Shown one piece after another: positions 45,758 to 57,011 of a stretch of 64,000 bases of DNA. Each line of letters begins with the position of its first letter. Position 1 is the stretch's first letter. The DNA lies in the NCBI GenBank assembly GCA_030267565.1, contig BRXU01000024.1, positions 1,906,501 through 1,970,500 of the forward strand. The letters are read 5' to 3'. The notes under the pieces are model-generated. The model had not been told where the DNA came from. It did no database searches and saw only the letters and a program-made list of their open reading frames with translations. Made by a program: the position numbers and the translations under genes. The DNA comes from Pleodorina starrii. Its lineage: Eukaryota > Chlorophyta > Chlorophyceae > Chlamydomonadales > Volvocaceae.

Positions 45758-46881
45758 ACAAGGGGTTGGTGTCGGCTTCCTTGAAGCCGGAAAAAGGGCG
45801 GGGCCCCGTTCAATCGTTACGGGTTAAGTTGAGTGCTAGGGCGTCGAGGGCGTGAAGTGTGAGAGTGTCGACATTCCTGCTGATAGACGGCCAGAGCTTT
45901 ATTCGCGAAATGCCTGCTAGCCGAGTCGTTAGCAAGGCCTGCCGGCGCCGCGCGAAGCGCGTCATCCCGCCGGGTGCATGAGCGCATCGACCGAAATACG
46001 GCATCATTTCCAAAGCGAGCGGCGAGGGCGTCAAGTGTGAGAGTGTCGACATTCCTGCTGATACACAGCCAGAGCTTTATGTCCAAAATGCCTGCGGCTT
46101 CAGCGATCCGCCCCATGTATATAGCATTGCGCTCCGTCTCGGCACTGTGCAACTCTTCCCGCCAGCGCATTGGCTTAAGTAACTTGACAGTAGACATGGA
46201 GTATATTCTTCACATATCACGCAGGCTGACTTGCCAATAGAAGGACAGCGGAACTGTTTGCGAGGGTCGCGACGACGTGCAGTTGCCGACGAGAGTGCAC
46301 AGGCTCCGCTACCGAGGTATTCGCCGTAGAGGAGGCTTGACAACTCTAACATTAGGACAGGGAATATAGAAGTCCCCTAGGTTGCCGACTGGACTTGTTG
46401 GGCGGCCCGCAGAAGACCGCCGCATCGTGCGTGCATTTGCGGCTTGGCGTCCATCAACCAGCAGTTTGCCCCTCATGGTTTGCTCCTTGCAACCTTTGTA
46501 ATAGAAATGTGCGTCAAGTCGGTCGGACCGGGTAGCAGAGCTGCGGTGTGGTCACGGGAAGAATAATGTTCGCAATGCAAACATAGTTTGTTGCCGAAAC
46601 GAAGATTCATTTCGCGCCGTCATTTCTGGATTCCATTTCGAGAAACAATGCACCTTTTGGAATTCATTACAGACCGAGAGGTGTTGGTTTGACCTCGGCC
46701 TCTCGGTCCATGGAGACCGCCAAACTGGTTTTACTCATACGATGTTGGAATCCTAAAATGAATTTTATATTGCATGAACTTACCATGCAATAAAGAATGT
46801 AATATGTTACTTATGTAGCGTTTCTGCCCAGATGTACATGGCCCGCCCCGCCCGCCCCCGCTTCGCGCTGGGGCCCCGCCC
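45758..46881 (+). mobile_element. Family X copy X3
   Basis: Runs from ACAAGGGGTTGGTG at 45758 to GGGGCCCCGCCC plus AAAAA at 46881, the same length class as X1 but opposite orientation. A second short GCGCTGGGGCCCCGCCC-AAAAA end follows at about 46980. Confidence 0.7.
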
Positions 46882-47202
46882 AAAAACGCATCAGGGCCGT
46901 ATGATGCTTTCTTGGCATACACACCTTCAAGTGATCCAATGCTCGCTTGTGGTCCGAGTACGAATACGCCACACCCATCCGCGCTGGGGCCCCGCCCAAA
47001 AATCACGGAGCAAGCTTAGGAATACAACGCTTTTTCCATCGATGACCAGCTTACCTCTTTGGATGGATTCTTACTTGGCCCTTCTGCTCACGCCAAGCCT
47101 TGCGGAAGGCCGCTGAGTCCATTTTACAAGTTCGGCATTATGCTATCGCATACAGGCGCAGGAATTCCTGAGCGTACATATGGTTGATACAGTTGCAAAG
47201 AA
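46882..47202 (+). other. Upstream region of ankyrin gene copy 1
   Basis: Includes an isolated family X right end (about 46978-47001) and the 5' UTR and promoter of the gene at 47203. Confidence 0.4.
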
Positions 47203-49396
47203 ATGTCCCAGTCGGTCACTCAACCTTCGCCAGACTTGTCGAGCACTTGGCTGCCGGGCATCGTGGCGTGCATTGCGCACCATCTGCCAGCTAACGAAGT
47301 GGCAAGCACATTGCGACTGATAGACAAGACAACATCGCAGCAGTTCGCAGACCATAAGACCATGCGGCTCTCACTTTCGTCACCCATCCACGTGTCCCGG
47401 GAGCGCTGGGGCCTCCCGGGCGCTTTTCGCGCGTTGTCTCACAAACAGCGGCTGCAGCTGCTGTGCCTGACGGCGGCAAGCGGCAGCGTCGACAACCTGG
47501 AGGTTGCCCTGGCCAATGCGGGTCTTGATCTTCGGCGCGAGCTGCTCGAGGCCGCCGCAGCCGCGGGCGAGCTCGACATGTGCAAGGTGCTGCGTGCCCG
47601 CGGCTGCCCCTGGGGTGATTCGCTGTCAGCCGCGGCGAAGGCCGGCCACCGGCACGTGTGCGAGTGGCTGTTGGCCAGCGGCTGCCGCCTCGACTGGCAC
47701 GTCGTTTGCAGTGCTGCCCGGGGCGGGCGGGAGGACCTTATGCAGTGGCTGCTGACGGAATTGCAGGGCCGTCCAAGCGACGATGTGTATATCGTCTGCA
47801 GGACATCGTTGGGGGCCGCGGCGGAGTGCTTGAGCCTGGCGGCGCTGCAGCGGCTGTGGCAGCAGCTCATGGCAGGGCGCCACGGCAGCGACCTGCAGCA
47901 GCAGCTTGAGCAGCTCGACGAGTCGGATCGGGTTGTCATCCTGGCGGAAGCGGCCGGCAGCACCACGCCCGATTGGCAGGCCAAAGTGGAGTGGCTGGAG
48001 GGGCTGGGCTACCCCCGCATGGCAATGGCGTGCGAATACGCTGTTCGGGCTTGTGACGGTGATGCAGCGGTGGCGCGTCTGAAGTGGCTGCGCGGCCGGG
48101 GATACCCACTCGAGGCGGCGGCGGCGGACACTGCGGTCTCTCTCGGCAATCTTGCCGCCCTACGTTTCCTGGTGGAGCAAGCGGGGGTGCGGCCCACCGG
48201 CGGTCAGATTGACGTGTTAATTGCAACCGACCGGGGCCACCTGGCCGTACTGCAGTACCTGCACGCCAGCGGCTTGCCCGTAAACACCCGTTCTGTTGCG
48301 GAAGAGGCGGCCCGGGCGGGTGACCTGCCGCTGGTGGCCTGGGCGGTGGAGGGCCTGGGCGTCGCACCCGCTGACGGCGAAGATAGCTTGCTCGACTGCG
48401 CGGCGACGAGCGGCAACCTTGAGCTGATGACCTGGCTTCACGCCCGTGGCTGGGCCTTGGGCCCCACGGCCATCAGCAACGGCGCCGAGAGAGGCTGCGA
48501 AGAGGTGCTGGAGTGGCTGGTGGAGCGGGGCTGCCCCTTCCCCGTGGGTGTCGCCGTCCTCGTTTGTCACCACCACATGTACGATGCACTCCGTGTGGCC
48601 CACCAGTTGTGGCCCACCGGTGGTTCATTTTGCATGCGCTGTGCCCAGCCAGGTCACTCGGCAGGTCCATTAGACGCGTGTGCCGGGCCACCGTGTGTCG
48701 TACGTACGTCTAGCTGCTCGAGAGGTGTTATTCGTTCATGGCGTCGATGCCGTATTCAGATTAGCATGTGCACCTTCCGGGACAGAGTCACTGACTGCCA
48801 AGCTGCCAAAGCACGGCACCGGGAAACTCTGCTGCCGGGGAGCTAAGCTGTGAGGCCGCATGGAGGTTGCACCGCCCCTGCCTGCCCAACCGCCCGTCCG
48901 CTCATGAATGTGTGTATGTACGGCAATCATGTATGTTCCTTGGCGGCCCCAGCTCGATGGCGGCCCCTACCTCGGAGCCGCCGACGACGGTGATCTGGCG
49001 ATGCTCCGCTGCCTGCACCGGCTGGGCTGCCCCTGGGGGCCGCCGGGGGAGCTGCTGGCGGACTGCATCAGCAGCGTGGTCTACGACATCTCCGTCGCCG
49101 TGCTGCAGTGCCTGCTGGACTTGGGTTGCCCCGTACCGGACTGGGATGCTGCGGTCAAGTTGGTGGAGGGACGGGAGCCCCGGAAGGAGCGCCACGCGGC
49201 GCTGCTGGCATGGCTGGGCGAGCAGCGGCAGCGGCAGCGGCGGCGGTCCAAGGGGCCTAGCTCGCGGCAGCAACGAACAGCGGCGGCAGACTTGCCTTGC
49301 CTTGGAGATGATGTCTTGCCAGGGCGTATGTGGGTTGGGTGTTGTCCGGTGCCGGGGGTCGGTAGGGCTGCCACACAGCCACCCACCCTGTCATGA
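47203..49396 (+). CDS. Ankyrin-repeat protein with F-box-like N-terminus, copy 1 (2 exons)
   Basis: Ankyrin repeats are protein-binding scaffolds; the partner here is unknown. The N-terminus, TWLPGIVACIAHHLPANEVA followed by STLRLIDKTTSQQF, resembles the F-box-like opening of the large ankyrin family in Chlamydomonas. It is followed by about a dozen degenerate repeats of the type LEWLVERGCPFP / MCKVLRARGCPWG, with a conserved GCPW or GCPF turn. My model joins 47203-48543 to 48953-49396 (phase 0, GT donor after the Pro of GCPFP, acceptor CCCCAG), because exon 2 continues in repeat register: LDGGPYLGAADDGDLAMLRC. That gives 594 residues. Reading straight through to the stop at 48846 gives 547 residues whose last 90 lose the repeat pattern. 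The C-terminal 45 residues of the model are less certain. Identical gene at 58854. Confidence 0.82.
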
Positions 49397-50956
49397 TGAT
49401 CGGTGTGTGTTGAGGGACGGAGGGGGGAGGGGTGTGTGTTGGGGTTCCGGAGCGAGAGCCGTCCGTAGTCTGATGGCTGGGCGGGGGCAGACGTTGGGTG
49501 CCGCCAGGGGGTGACTCATCACATCTGGATACGACCTCGTTCGGTTCGGTCGGGGGCATGCATGGGCTTGGGGTTGTGCCGCACTCGTGGACGTGGTTCA
49601 CGCTGCGCTTGGCAGCTCCGATAAGAGCAGGACTCGACAAGTTCGGTTCTGCCTTCGCTGTGCTGCATTAGAGACAGCATTGCAGGGCCCTCGTCTAGGG
49701 AGGCAGCCGAGTGCTGCAAGGCATGGCAACTGCAGTCGGCGGGGCTGCAATACCGCATTACGTCGCACCACGCCACGTTGCTGGTACGTAACGCCGCGCC
49801 ACGGTTCGCCACGTCCGGCCACGTCGTCGCGGCACACCGGTCATCTTGGCTGTCGGGCGACGTTCAGTGCTAGACCCATGGGGGGTTGCATTGCGCATGT
49901 AGTGTCCGTTTGCTGGGTGCGGGGATGCTGTGGGCAGGGCGCAGTGTGGGGCAGCTGTGGGGCGGCTATCCAGTGCACAGATGGCGGACTCTGCGAATGA
50001 AGGGCGCGTGCACCGCTGCCCCCCCCCCGTCGCCAGACATGGAACCAACGTGCTGGCCAATGATGTTTATCAATATCACATGCACAATCAGAAGCGCATA
50101 CGTTGTGTACGGCACGCACAACATCAAGGGTGGGCCCCGTCATATCGATGAAAGGATGCGTGAGCCTAGCCCAGTCAACCCCGGCTGGGTGCGTGAGAAA
50201 TCCCCGGCTGACTGACCGGGCATCCCCCGCACTTCCCGGGCATGCTGTCGGTTTACTGCGGCCGCATGACAGCTGCATCTGTGCGGCTGATTCCGGCAGC
50301 ACGGCTCCCACGGGTGCTTCGTGCTCGCTCATAATGTCTGCGACCCCGAGGGTGTTGGCATCGTAAATCATATGTGGGCCGCTGGCTGCTGGCCTGCTGG
50401 TTGATGTCACCGCCGCGGGCCACAAGGGGCTGCAGGCGCACCGCCACCGTTCACAGCGAGAACGAGCTGATCAATAAACCGTTTCAACTGGGGACCTTTT
50501 GGCGAATCGTGAGACCCTGGGCCCCCGGCTCGTATGGGTAGTTGTTTGGGTATTGGGTCACGCACCCCCCAATTACCGTATGCAACATTCACACGCAGAG
50601 TGGGCCGTAAGGGATCACCGGGCCATCGTTGCACTCTGCGGTCCGCGCTCTTTACCCGCTACGGTGCTGCAGCGCCTGCGTGGCGGTCTGAGGCCCGCAG
50701 GCTTCGCGCTGGGGCCCCGCCCAAAAATTGGCCCCCTAACACCCACCCACCTCTGCCGTACCGTGCGACGCCGTACGATTGTCGTACTATAGTACAAATT
50801 AAGGCTTCTTTTGCAAACCACCATCGCAACTAGCGAATTCCTGTCAACGTACGCGAATGCAAGTCGAGAGTGCCCACCGGAAGCTGAAATGTCCACGTAT
50901 GTATGTCAATTTCCCAACAAACGACCAAACCATTTTATTACAAAGTCAACTGCACG
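49397..50956. other. Downstream of ankyrin gene; no gene resolved
   Basis: A 194-codon minus frame (50425-49841) and several shorter ones have no recognisable domain. A family X right end (GCTTCGCGCTGGGGCCCC, about 50700-50728) is embedded. Confidence 0.4.
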
Positions 50957-51640
50957 ACAAGGGGTCGGTGTCGGCTTCCTTGAAGTCGGAAAACGGCGCG
51001 CGGAGCCCGATTCAATCCGTACGGGTGGAGTTGAGTGCTAGGGACTTGGGTCGAACCGCTGGATGCCCGCCGCCTAAGCGAGAGCGCCTCTGGGGCTATA
51101 TATGACAACGTAGTTTCGGGCAGTTTCACCGCGAGAAGTCCGAGATGCAATCGAACCGAGTCAGCTAGTGGGGCTTCGGCTCTGCCCGGGGAGTGGGCCC
51201 CGTGAACAAAGTGGTGGCCGTCTGTCAAGTTGAGGTGTAGCCGAAAGGCTGCGCGGAATGTACGTCCGGCTGAACATGTGGGCTCCTGTCCACTGAATAC
51301 CGGTATTCCCACCCCGCATCCTAGAGACTTGGGTGCGTTAGGTAGGCGTGCGAGTCGGAAGAAGGGTCCTGTCGTCTATCTACTTGCGCGGGAGACCCAA
51401 ATGGGGGCAACAGCTCTTGACAGCGGATTTCGACAGCCAAGACTTGGATCCGTCCCTGGTGGAACCCGTACGGTCCGGCCTTCCCAATCCCAACCCCGCC
51501 GCGTGCCATCATCTGGTTTAAATTACATGTTCAAAGCCGTCGCGAGGTCGCGCGTTATGACGTACTGTCACTACACTGCACAGCGAACATCCGTTTCTAT
51601 TAAGGCTTACCGACTGAACTTGTTGGGCGGCCCCCAGAAG
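50957..51640 (+). mobile_element. Composite of a diverged X left end and repeat W
   Basis: 50957-51045 is a mutated family X start (ACAAGGGGTCGGTGTCGGC). About 51030-51640 is a non-coding repeat, W, present inverted and diverged at 55970-56680. W contains CTCTGGGGCTATATATGACA and CAAAGTGGTGGCCGTCTGTC. Confidence 0.6.
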
Positions 51641-51830
51641 AGCGCATCGTGCGTGCATTTGCGGCTTGGCGTCCAACAACCAGTTTGCCCCTCATAGTTT
51701 GCCCCATGCAACCTTTGTTAATCTTTGTAACAGTAATATGCGTCAAGGCGGTCGGATCGGCTAGCAGAGCTGTGGTGTGGAAGCGGGAACAATGTTCGCT
51801 ATGCAAATATAGTTGGGTATCGCACGTTGC
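51641..51830 (+). mobile_element. Family X internal fragment
   Basis: Shares GCGGCTTGGCGTCCAACAA, TTTGCCCCTCA, AACCTTTGT and AGCAGAGCTG...TGGTGTGG with X copies, ending at the LINE fragment. Confidence 0.6.
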
Positions 51831-51972
51831 CCGACCAGGGTACGACATGGACGAGCGCCCTCGCGACCTGGACGCCGACAAGGCGCCGGACCGGCCATTG
51901 CGACCAGGCAACTAACGTTTGGCCGCTGCCGGACTTGCAGCCTGAACAACCGCACGCATTCCGGTTGCCCGC

Positions 51973-52245
51973 ACTGGGGAACGGGTGGGCAGTCTCATGA
52001 GTGACCACTGCCCGGTGTTACTTGAGCTTGAGGCTTTTCGGGGGGGGGCGCCCACTCTTCGGGCAAACCCAAAGTAAAGGCACGTTTCAATGTCAAGCGC
52101 AAAGCCCGTTACGCGAGCCTTTTCACTGCGGATGACGCCCCCGCCATCCAGCGCATTTCCGCTGCTGTTGATAGGCTGGGGGGAGACCTTGACAGCACTG
52201 CTGTAGTCGAAGTTATCACCGGGGCGTGTGCGACGGCCTTGGACA
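51973..52245 (+). pseudogene. LINE endonuclease-domain fragment
   Basis: TGERVGSLMSDHCPVLLELE contains the SDHxPV box that closes the AP-endonuclease domain of L1-type LINEs. After a G-run frameshift the next frame reads ARFNVKRKARYASLFTADDA and on to ACATALDKG, typical of the linker before the reverse transcriptase. The sequence is cut at 52243 by the start of a family X copy. Confidence 0.75.
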
Positions 52246-52872
52246 AGGGGTTGATGTCGGCTTCCTTGAAGCCGGAAAAAGGGCGGGGCCCCGTTCAATC
52301 CGTACGGGTTATTAAGCTGAGTGCTAGGGCGGCGAGGGCGTCAAGTGTGAGAGTGTCCTGACAGTCCGGCTGATAGACAGCCAGAGCTTTATATCCGAAA
52401 TGCCTGCGGCTTCAGCATGTATAGCCTAGCATCGCGCCACCGACGAGAGTGCACAGGCTTCGCTGCCGAGGTATTCGCCATAGAGGAGGCTTGCCAACCT
52501 AAACATTAGGACAGGGAGTTTCCGGCTAGCAGAGCTGCTGTGGTGTGGTCGCGGGAAGAATGTTCGCAATGCAAATACAGTTGGATGCCGAAACGAATTT
52601 TCATTTCGCGCCGTTGTGTCAGCATTCCATTACGAGAAACGATGTACCTTCTGGAATTAATTATAGGCCGAGAGGCGTTGATTTGACCTCGGCCTCTCGG
52701 TCCATGGAGACTGCAAAACTGGTTTGTACTCATACGTTGTTCGTTGCAAATAATAAAGATACCATGCAAAAACGAATGTAAAATGTTGCTTATATCGCGT
52801 TTCCGCTGGCCGAGGTACGTCACTTGGTACATTACAAGCGCGCGTACGTCCTTTGGGGCGCGGGCTGCCGTA
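52243..52872 (+). mobile_element. Family X copy, internally deleted
   Basis: Starts ACAAGGGGTTGATGTCGGC directly in LINE sequence. It retains the GAGAGTGTC, GTGCACAGGCTTCGCTGCC, CTGCTGTGGTGTGGTCGCGG and ATTATAGGCCGAGAGG blocks and ends near TGGGGCGCGGGCTGCCGTA. About half length. Confidence 0.65.
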
Positions 52873-53108
52873 CTGTATGCGCACTGAAATGGCAACTTAT
52901 TACCGAAGGAACATAAGAAATGAGTCGACCAGGCGTTCTGCGTCCCTTCGAATGATATTTGTGAGTACAATGGGTCAATCTAGGACTTCAATGCGCGCGT
53001 ATTCAGTCTGTACGAGCAGTTCAGGCGTATTCCCACGAACCATTGTGATTGCACATATCTCGGATGCTTCAGCTTGATGCAAGCTCGACGAGCGAACCAT
53101 TGGCTCAG
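52873..53108. other. No feature resolved
   Basis: Short unique-looking stretch between repeats; no domain in the small frames. Confidence 0.35.
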
Positions 53109-53263
53109 AGGTTACTCACGGGGGTCGATTTCGGGTATCCGATACACTATAGGTATCCAAATCTCCATACACCGGAAATGGTTACTCAAATTGTTATTCC
53201 GTTACATGGGTGCCGCGACACGGCACCTGTAACGGTTACACGAAATCGACCCCAGTGAGTACC
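53109..53263. mobile_element. 155-base foldback/MITE-like element
   Basis: The ends are inverted: left GGTTACTCACGGGGGTCGAT, right reading inward on the other strand GGTACTCACTGGGGTCGAT, both continuing TTCG. CTCAG flanks both sides (53104-53108 and 53264-53268), a possible 5-base target duplication. An internal GGTGCCG...CGGCACC hairpin is near the right side. Confidence 0.6.
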
Positions 53264-53269
53264 CTCAGC

Positions 53270-53608
53270 TCCGGTACGCTCCGCTACACTACGCTATGCT
53301 ACGCTCTGCTACACAACGCTCCGCTCCGCTCCGCTCTGCTATGCAACGCTCCGCTCTGCTATGCAACGCTCCGCTACGCTCCGCTACGCTCCGCTACGCT
53401 CCGCTACGCTCCGCTACGCTCCGCTACGCTCCGCTACGCTACGCTACGCTCCGCTCTGCTATGCTACGCTCCGCTACGCTCCGCTACGCTCCGCTACGCT
53501 CCGCTACGCTCCGCTACGCTCCGCTACGCTCCGCTACGCTCCGCTACGCTCCGCTACGCTCCGCTACGCTCCGCTACGCTACGCTACGCTACGCTACGCT
53601 ACGCTATG
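53270..53608. repeat. CTCCGCTACG decamer array
   Basis: More than 20 near-perfect tandem copies of CTCCGCTACG with TACGC/TATGC variants at both edges. Same pentamer alphabet as the satellite at 41-45 kb. The overlapping 100-150 codon frames are not genes. Confidence 0.95.
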
Positions 53609-53776
53609 CAAAGTTGCTTTACAAGTCCCGGGCAGCCGCGCCCGATCAAGGTTTTTGCGATCGAGTAGGGAGTAGTATCGAAGCAGCCTTGGGAGCGCCT
53701 ACGCTGTTTTGCGCTCGTTAGAGGCGCCCGCGCGAACTGGGATGACGTCCCAGGCACCCACCCTTTCCTGCCCTCC

Positions 53777-54035
53777 GCGCTCCGCTCCGCTATGCTCCGT
53801 TACGCTCCGCTACACAACGCTACGCAACACTATGCAACGCTATGCTATGCAATGCCCTGAGTAGCCCGCGTGCACGATCGCATTTTCCTCGCAAATTGCA
53901 AGTCGCAATTTCAACGTGCGCGATTACAGTCGCGTGCACGCTACGCTACACAACACAACGCTATGCTTCGCTACGCTAGGCTACGCTCCGCTATGAAACG
54001 TTACGCTCCGCTATGCTCCGCTACGCTCTTTACAC
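53777..54035. repeat. Degenerate pentamer array with satellite core block
   Basis: CCGCTATGCTCCG-type array, then the AGTAGCCCGCGTGCACGATC and CATTTTCCTCGCAAAT block that also occurs at 42430, 43541, 44473 and 44843, then another pentamer run. Confidence 0.85.
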
Positions 54036-54316
54036 TTTACAAAATTTACGCACTGTACATTACACTATTGGGTTTAGTATTCTAATATCGTATTACGCGT
54101 ATTAAGGGCTATTAAATAGCCTTTATAGCGTATCCAGCCATCAAGGTTGCTCGTTACTCAGCCGGGCAGCAGCCAGCCAGCCAGGCAGCCACGGACAGGG
54201 CCTACGCCCCAACACAACAGACATTCAGTTTCCATACAACATTCAGTGCTTCTGACCTCGCCAGGTCGCTTGGGTGTGTCAAATCGTTATACGTTCAGCC
54301 GTACATAATGGTCACC

Positions 54317-54498
54317 CTACTTGCGTGTTGTTTTCCAGGGGCATGGTAGGCGCTTCCTCTGCAGGTGCTCGGTTGGGAGCTACTTGCGTGTTGTTTTCCA
54401 GGAGCTTGGTCGGCGCTTCCTGTCCAGGTGCTCGATTGGGAGCTACTTGCGTGTTGTTTTCCAGGAGCTTGGTAGGCGCTCCCTGTCTCCGATGCTCC
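54317..54498. repeat. 63-base tandem repeat, three copies
   Basis: CTACTTGCGTGTTGTTTTCC recurs at 54317, 54380 and 54443. The unit is 21 codons, so it stays open; on the minus strand, the strand of the neighbouring LINE, it reads EAPTKLLENNTQVAPNRAP repeats. Confidence 0.9.
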
Positions 54499-54769
54499 CC
54501 TCGCTGGCTCTCGGTGGCGGACATCTCATTTATTTCGCGCTTCGTGCGTCGTGCGGGCTAGGTATAAGTTGGAATGAATAGGAGTTCTGGATGCGTTGGA
54601 GCAAGTGCGGCCTCGGACCATCGACTTGGGCTGCACCTAATTCTGCTCTGCCCTAAATCCCGGCCGAGTTCAGATGGGCCCGATGGGGCCGATGCCATGT
54701 GCCAATGGTCGCGTGACAACGAAACTTGCGCGAACTTGCACTGTTCACCAATATCTTTGCATGTACCTA

Positions 54770-55443
54770 AAGGGCAGATCGCGCCGAGTCATGCAACTGC
54801 TGACGGCAAGCGCAAAAAGGCCGCTCGGGTCCGTACACCAGACCTAGGTACCGCGCGCTATTTTTTGCCGGGATGGCTTGGCCATGGCTTGGCCTGCGAG
54901 CCGGAGCTGCACACGCCACACTGATCACGCAAAATATGATCGCACGCAAAAACTAACCTTTCACACTTGGAAACATTGGGGCGCATGCCAAAAGCCACAC
55001 AGAACAGATCAATAAGGGTAAGAGCTCCGCCATACCGTACGCTCCGGGAAGGTCGCGAGCAGACTAACGTCATCCGCGTACAGCACCATTGAAACACGCT
55101 TGCCACCCAAGAGGGGTGTCTCGTGCTTACGCGCTCTAGCGTCCATCACGTCGTTCGTGCACATCAATGAAGTCAGCAAGCGTCTCGATGATGAAGAGCC
55201 CACAAGTTCCGCAGGGCACCCTTGCTTGACACCTTGTCTAGACTCAAACTCCCCTCCCAAGATCCCGTTCACTTTCATTACCAGCCATGGAAACCTCTTC
55301 GTATGCCTTTCTGGGCTGGGCCCCAGCGCGAATCGCCCTGGGGGGCCCCGCCCCCAAGCAAGGTTGCCCCTGTCCGTGGCTGCCAGGGTGGCTGGCTGGC
55401 TGAGTGACGACCATCCTTCTTCGTTCGATACGATGTAAAGCAA
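54770..55443 (-). pseudogene. LINE reverse transcriptase fragment with YADD box
   Basis: On the minus strand: RQGVKQGCPAELV, then VSMVLYADDVSLLATF (catalytic Tyr-Ala-Asp-Asp), CVAFGMRPNVSKCERLVF, and after a frameshift RYLGLVYGPERPFCACRQQL. This is the usual motif order of algal L1 elements. The upstream part is interrupted by the 41-base foldback at 55313-55353, and frameshifts and stops make it non-functional. Confidence 0.85.
55313..55353. repeat. 41-base GC-rich foldback inside the LINE fragment
   Basis: GGGCTGGGCCCC and GGGGCCCCGCCC arms (one mismatch), 17-base loop, same length as the copies at 38091 and 45361. Confidence 0.8.
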
Positions 55444-55479
55444 GCTTGATAGCCTTACTCCACTCTATTACAATGCAAA

Positions 55480-55990
55480 ATTTTAGTGTATGTATCAGAG
55501 AAAAAAGATGTTTGACTGAGTCCATGGTCCGCGGCCGCACTCGCTCCAACGCATCCATCACTCCTATTCATTCCAACGTATACCGTGTTGTTCATACATC
55601 AATGTTTTCCTGACTGCGTCTCTTCGTTTCAACATCCAACTATGTATGAATTGCGAGCATTTGTTCCCGCGACCGCACCACAGTTCTGCTAGCCGGTCCG
55701 ACCGCCTTGACGCATATTACTATTACAAAGAATAATTAAGGTTGCAAGGGACAAACTATGAGGGGCAAACTGGTTAATGGACGCCAAGCCGCAAATGCAC
55801 ACACGATGCGAGTACTTAGCGTAAACGCGGGGCAATTCGTTTACTGAGCGCTTACTGTGCGCTTACGGGTAAGCGCTTACTGAGCGCTTATATGGAGGAG
55901 CGCCTACTGAGCGCTTATTTTCTAAGCGCTGAGCCTCACGCTTAGCCTAAGTAGTGCACGATGCCGTGTTCTGCGGGCCGCCCAACAGGT
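55480..55990 (+). mobile_element. Family X fragment carrying a small insertion
   Basis: It shares GTCCATGGTCCGCGGCCGCA, CTGCTAGCCGGTCCGACCGC and GGACGCCAAGCCGCAAATGC with other X copies. Between the two halves of its ...ACGATGC... block lies an insertion at about 55814-55958 with TACTTAG ends and several GAGCGCTTA units. Confidence 0.6.
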
Positions 55991-56680
55991 CCAGTCAGCA
56001 AGCCCTAATAGAAATGGATGTACGCTGTTTAGTATAGTGACATTACATCATAACTTCGCGACGTGCGACAGCTTTGAATATGTGAGCCTGATGATGGCAC
56101 GCGGCGGGGTTGGGGTTGGGAAGGCCGGACCGTACGGGTTCCACCAGGGACGGATCCAAGTCATGGCCGCTGTCAAGAGCTGCTGAAGAGCTGTTGCCTC
56201 CATTTGGGCCTCCCGCGCAAGTAGATAGGCGACATGACCCTTAACTTAGTCTTTTCCGACTCGCCCGCCTATCCTACACTCCCGAGTCCGTAACTCTCAA
56301 CTTAGTCTCTTCCACGTAGCCTTACTTCAGGCTAAGTCTATTCTGACTCGCACGCCTACCTAATGCACCCAAGTCTCTAGGATGCGGGGTGGGAACACCG
56401 GTATTCAGTGGACAGGAGCCAACCTGTTCAGCCGGACGTACATTCCGTGCCGCCTTTCGGCTACACCTCAACTTGACAGACGGCCACCACTTTGTTCACG
56501 GGGCCCACTCCCCGGGCAGGGCCGAATCCCCACTAGCTGACTCGGTTCGATTACATCTCGAACCTCTCGCGGTGAAACTGCCCGAAACCACGTTGTCATA
56601 TATAGCCCCAGAGGCGACCTCGCTTAGACAGCGGGCATCCAGCGGTTCGGCCCAAGTCCTAGCACTCAACTTGTAAAAAA
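55970..56680 (-). repeat. Repeat W, inverted diverged copy
   Basis: Reverse complement of about 51030-51640 with an extra insertion of about 120 bases near 56235-56350 that contains AACTTAGTCT units. Non-coding. Confidence 0.7.
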
Positions 56681-57011
56681 AGCTGAGGAAGTCGGTAGTC
56701 GATTTACATCGCGCCGCCATGTCACAATTCCACTATAAAACATTTGACAGCGATTGCGATGATTTCCACGCGCGGAGGCGTTCATGCGACTTCGGCCGCG
56801 ATCAGCTGTTACTATTTCAAACTTCAACTTGAATGAACACATGAACGCACGTATATCAGAAATACAGGATGCAATATGCTCTCAGAAATGTCGAAACAAA
56901 AAGCGAAATTCCGGAAAATCCAAATTACATCTGACACACGGACGGACGGACACCATTCCATCGAGGTAAGGCCTCCGCTTCTCTAGCTACGCTAGAGGCG
57001 CTACGGCTACA

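Larger units (their letters stand above)
45049..52349 (+). repeat. Direct repeat, copy 1 (at least 7.3 kb)
   Basis: Every part compared recurs unchanged 11,651 bases later (56700-64000). Identity starts at 45049: base 45048 is A while 56699 is T. The right limit is not seen because the window ends. Confidence 0.92.

Noticed and set aside
47203..48846. Single-exon 547-residue version of the ankyrin protein
   Set aside because: The last 90 residues abandon the repeat pattern, while a phase-0 intron to 48953 restores it. Kept only as an alternative.
49841..50425. 194-codon minus-strand frame downstream of the ankyrin gene
   Set aside because: No domain, no splice support, composition like the surrounding non-coding DNA.
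53210..53721. Three overlapping plus-strand frames of 104-152 codons
   Set aside because: Same cause: CTCCGCTACG decamer array.
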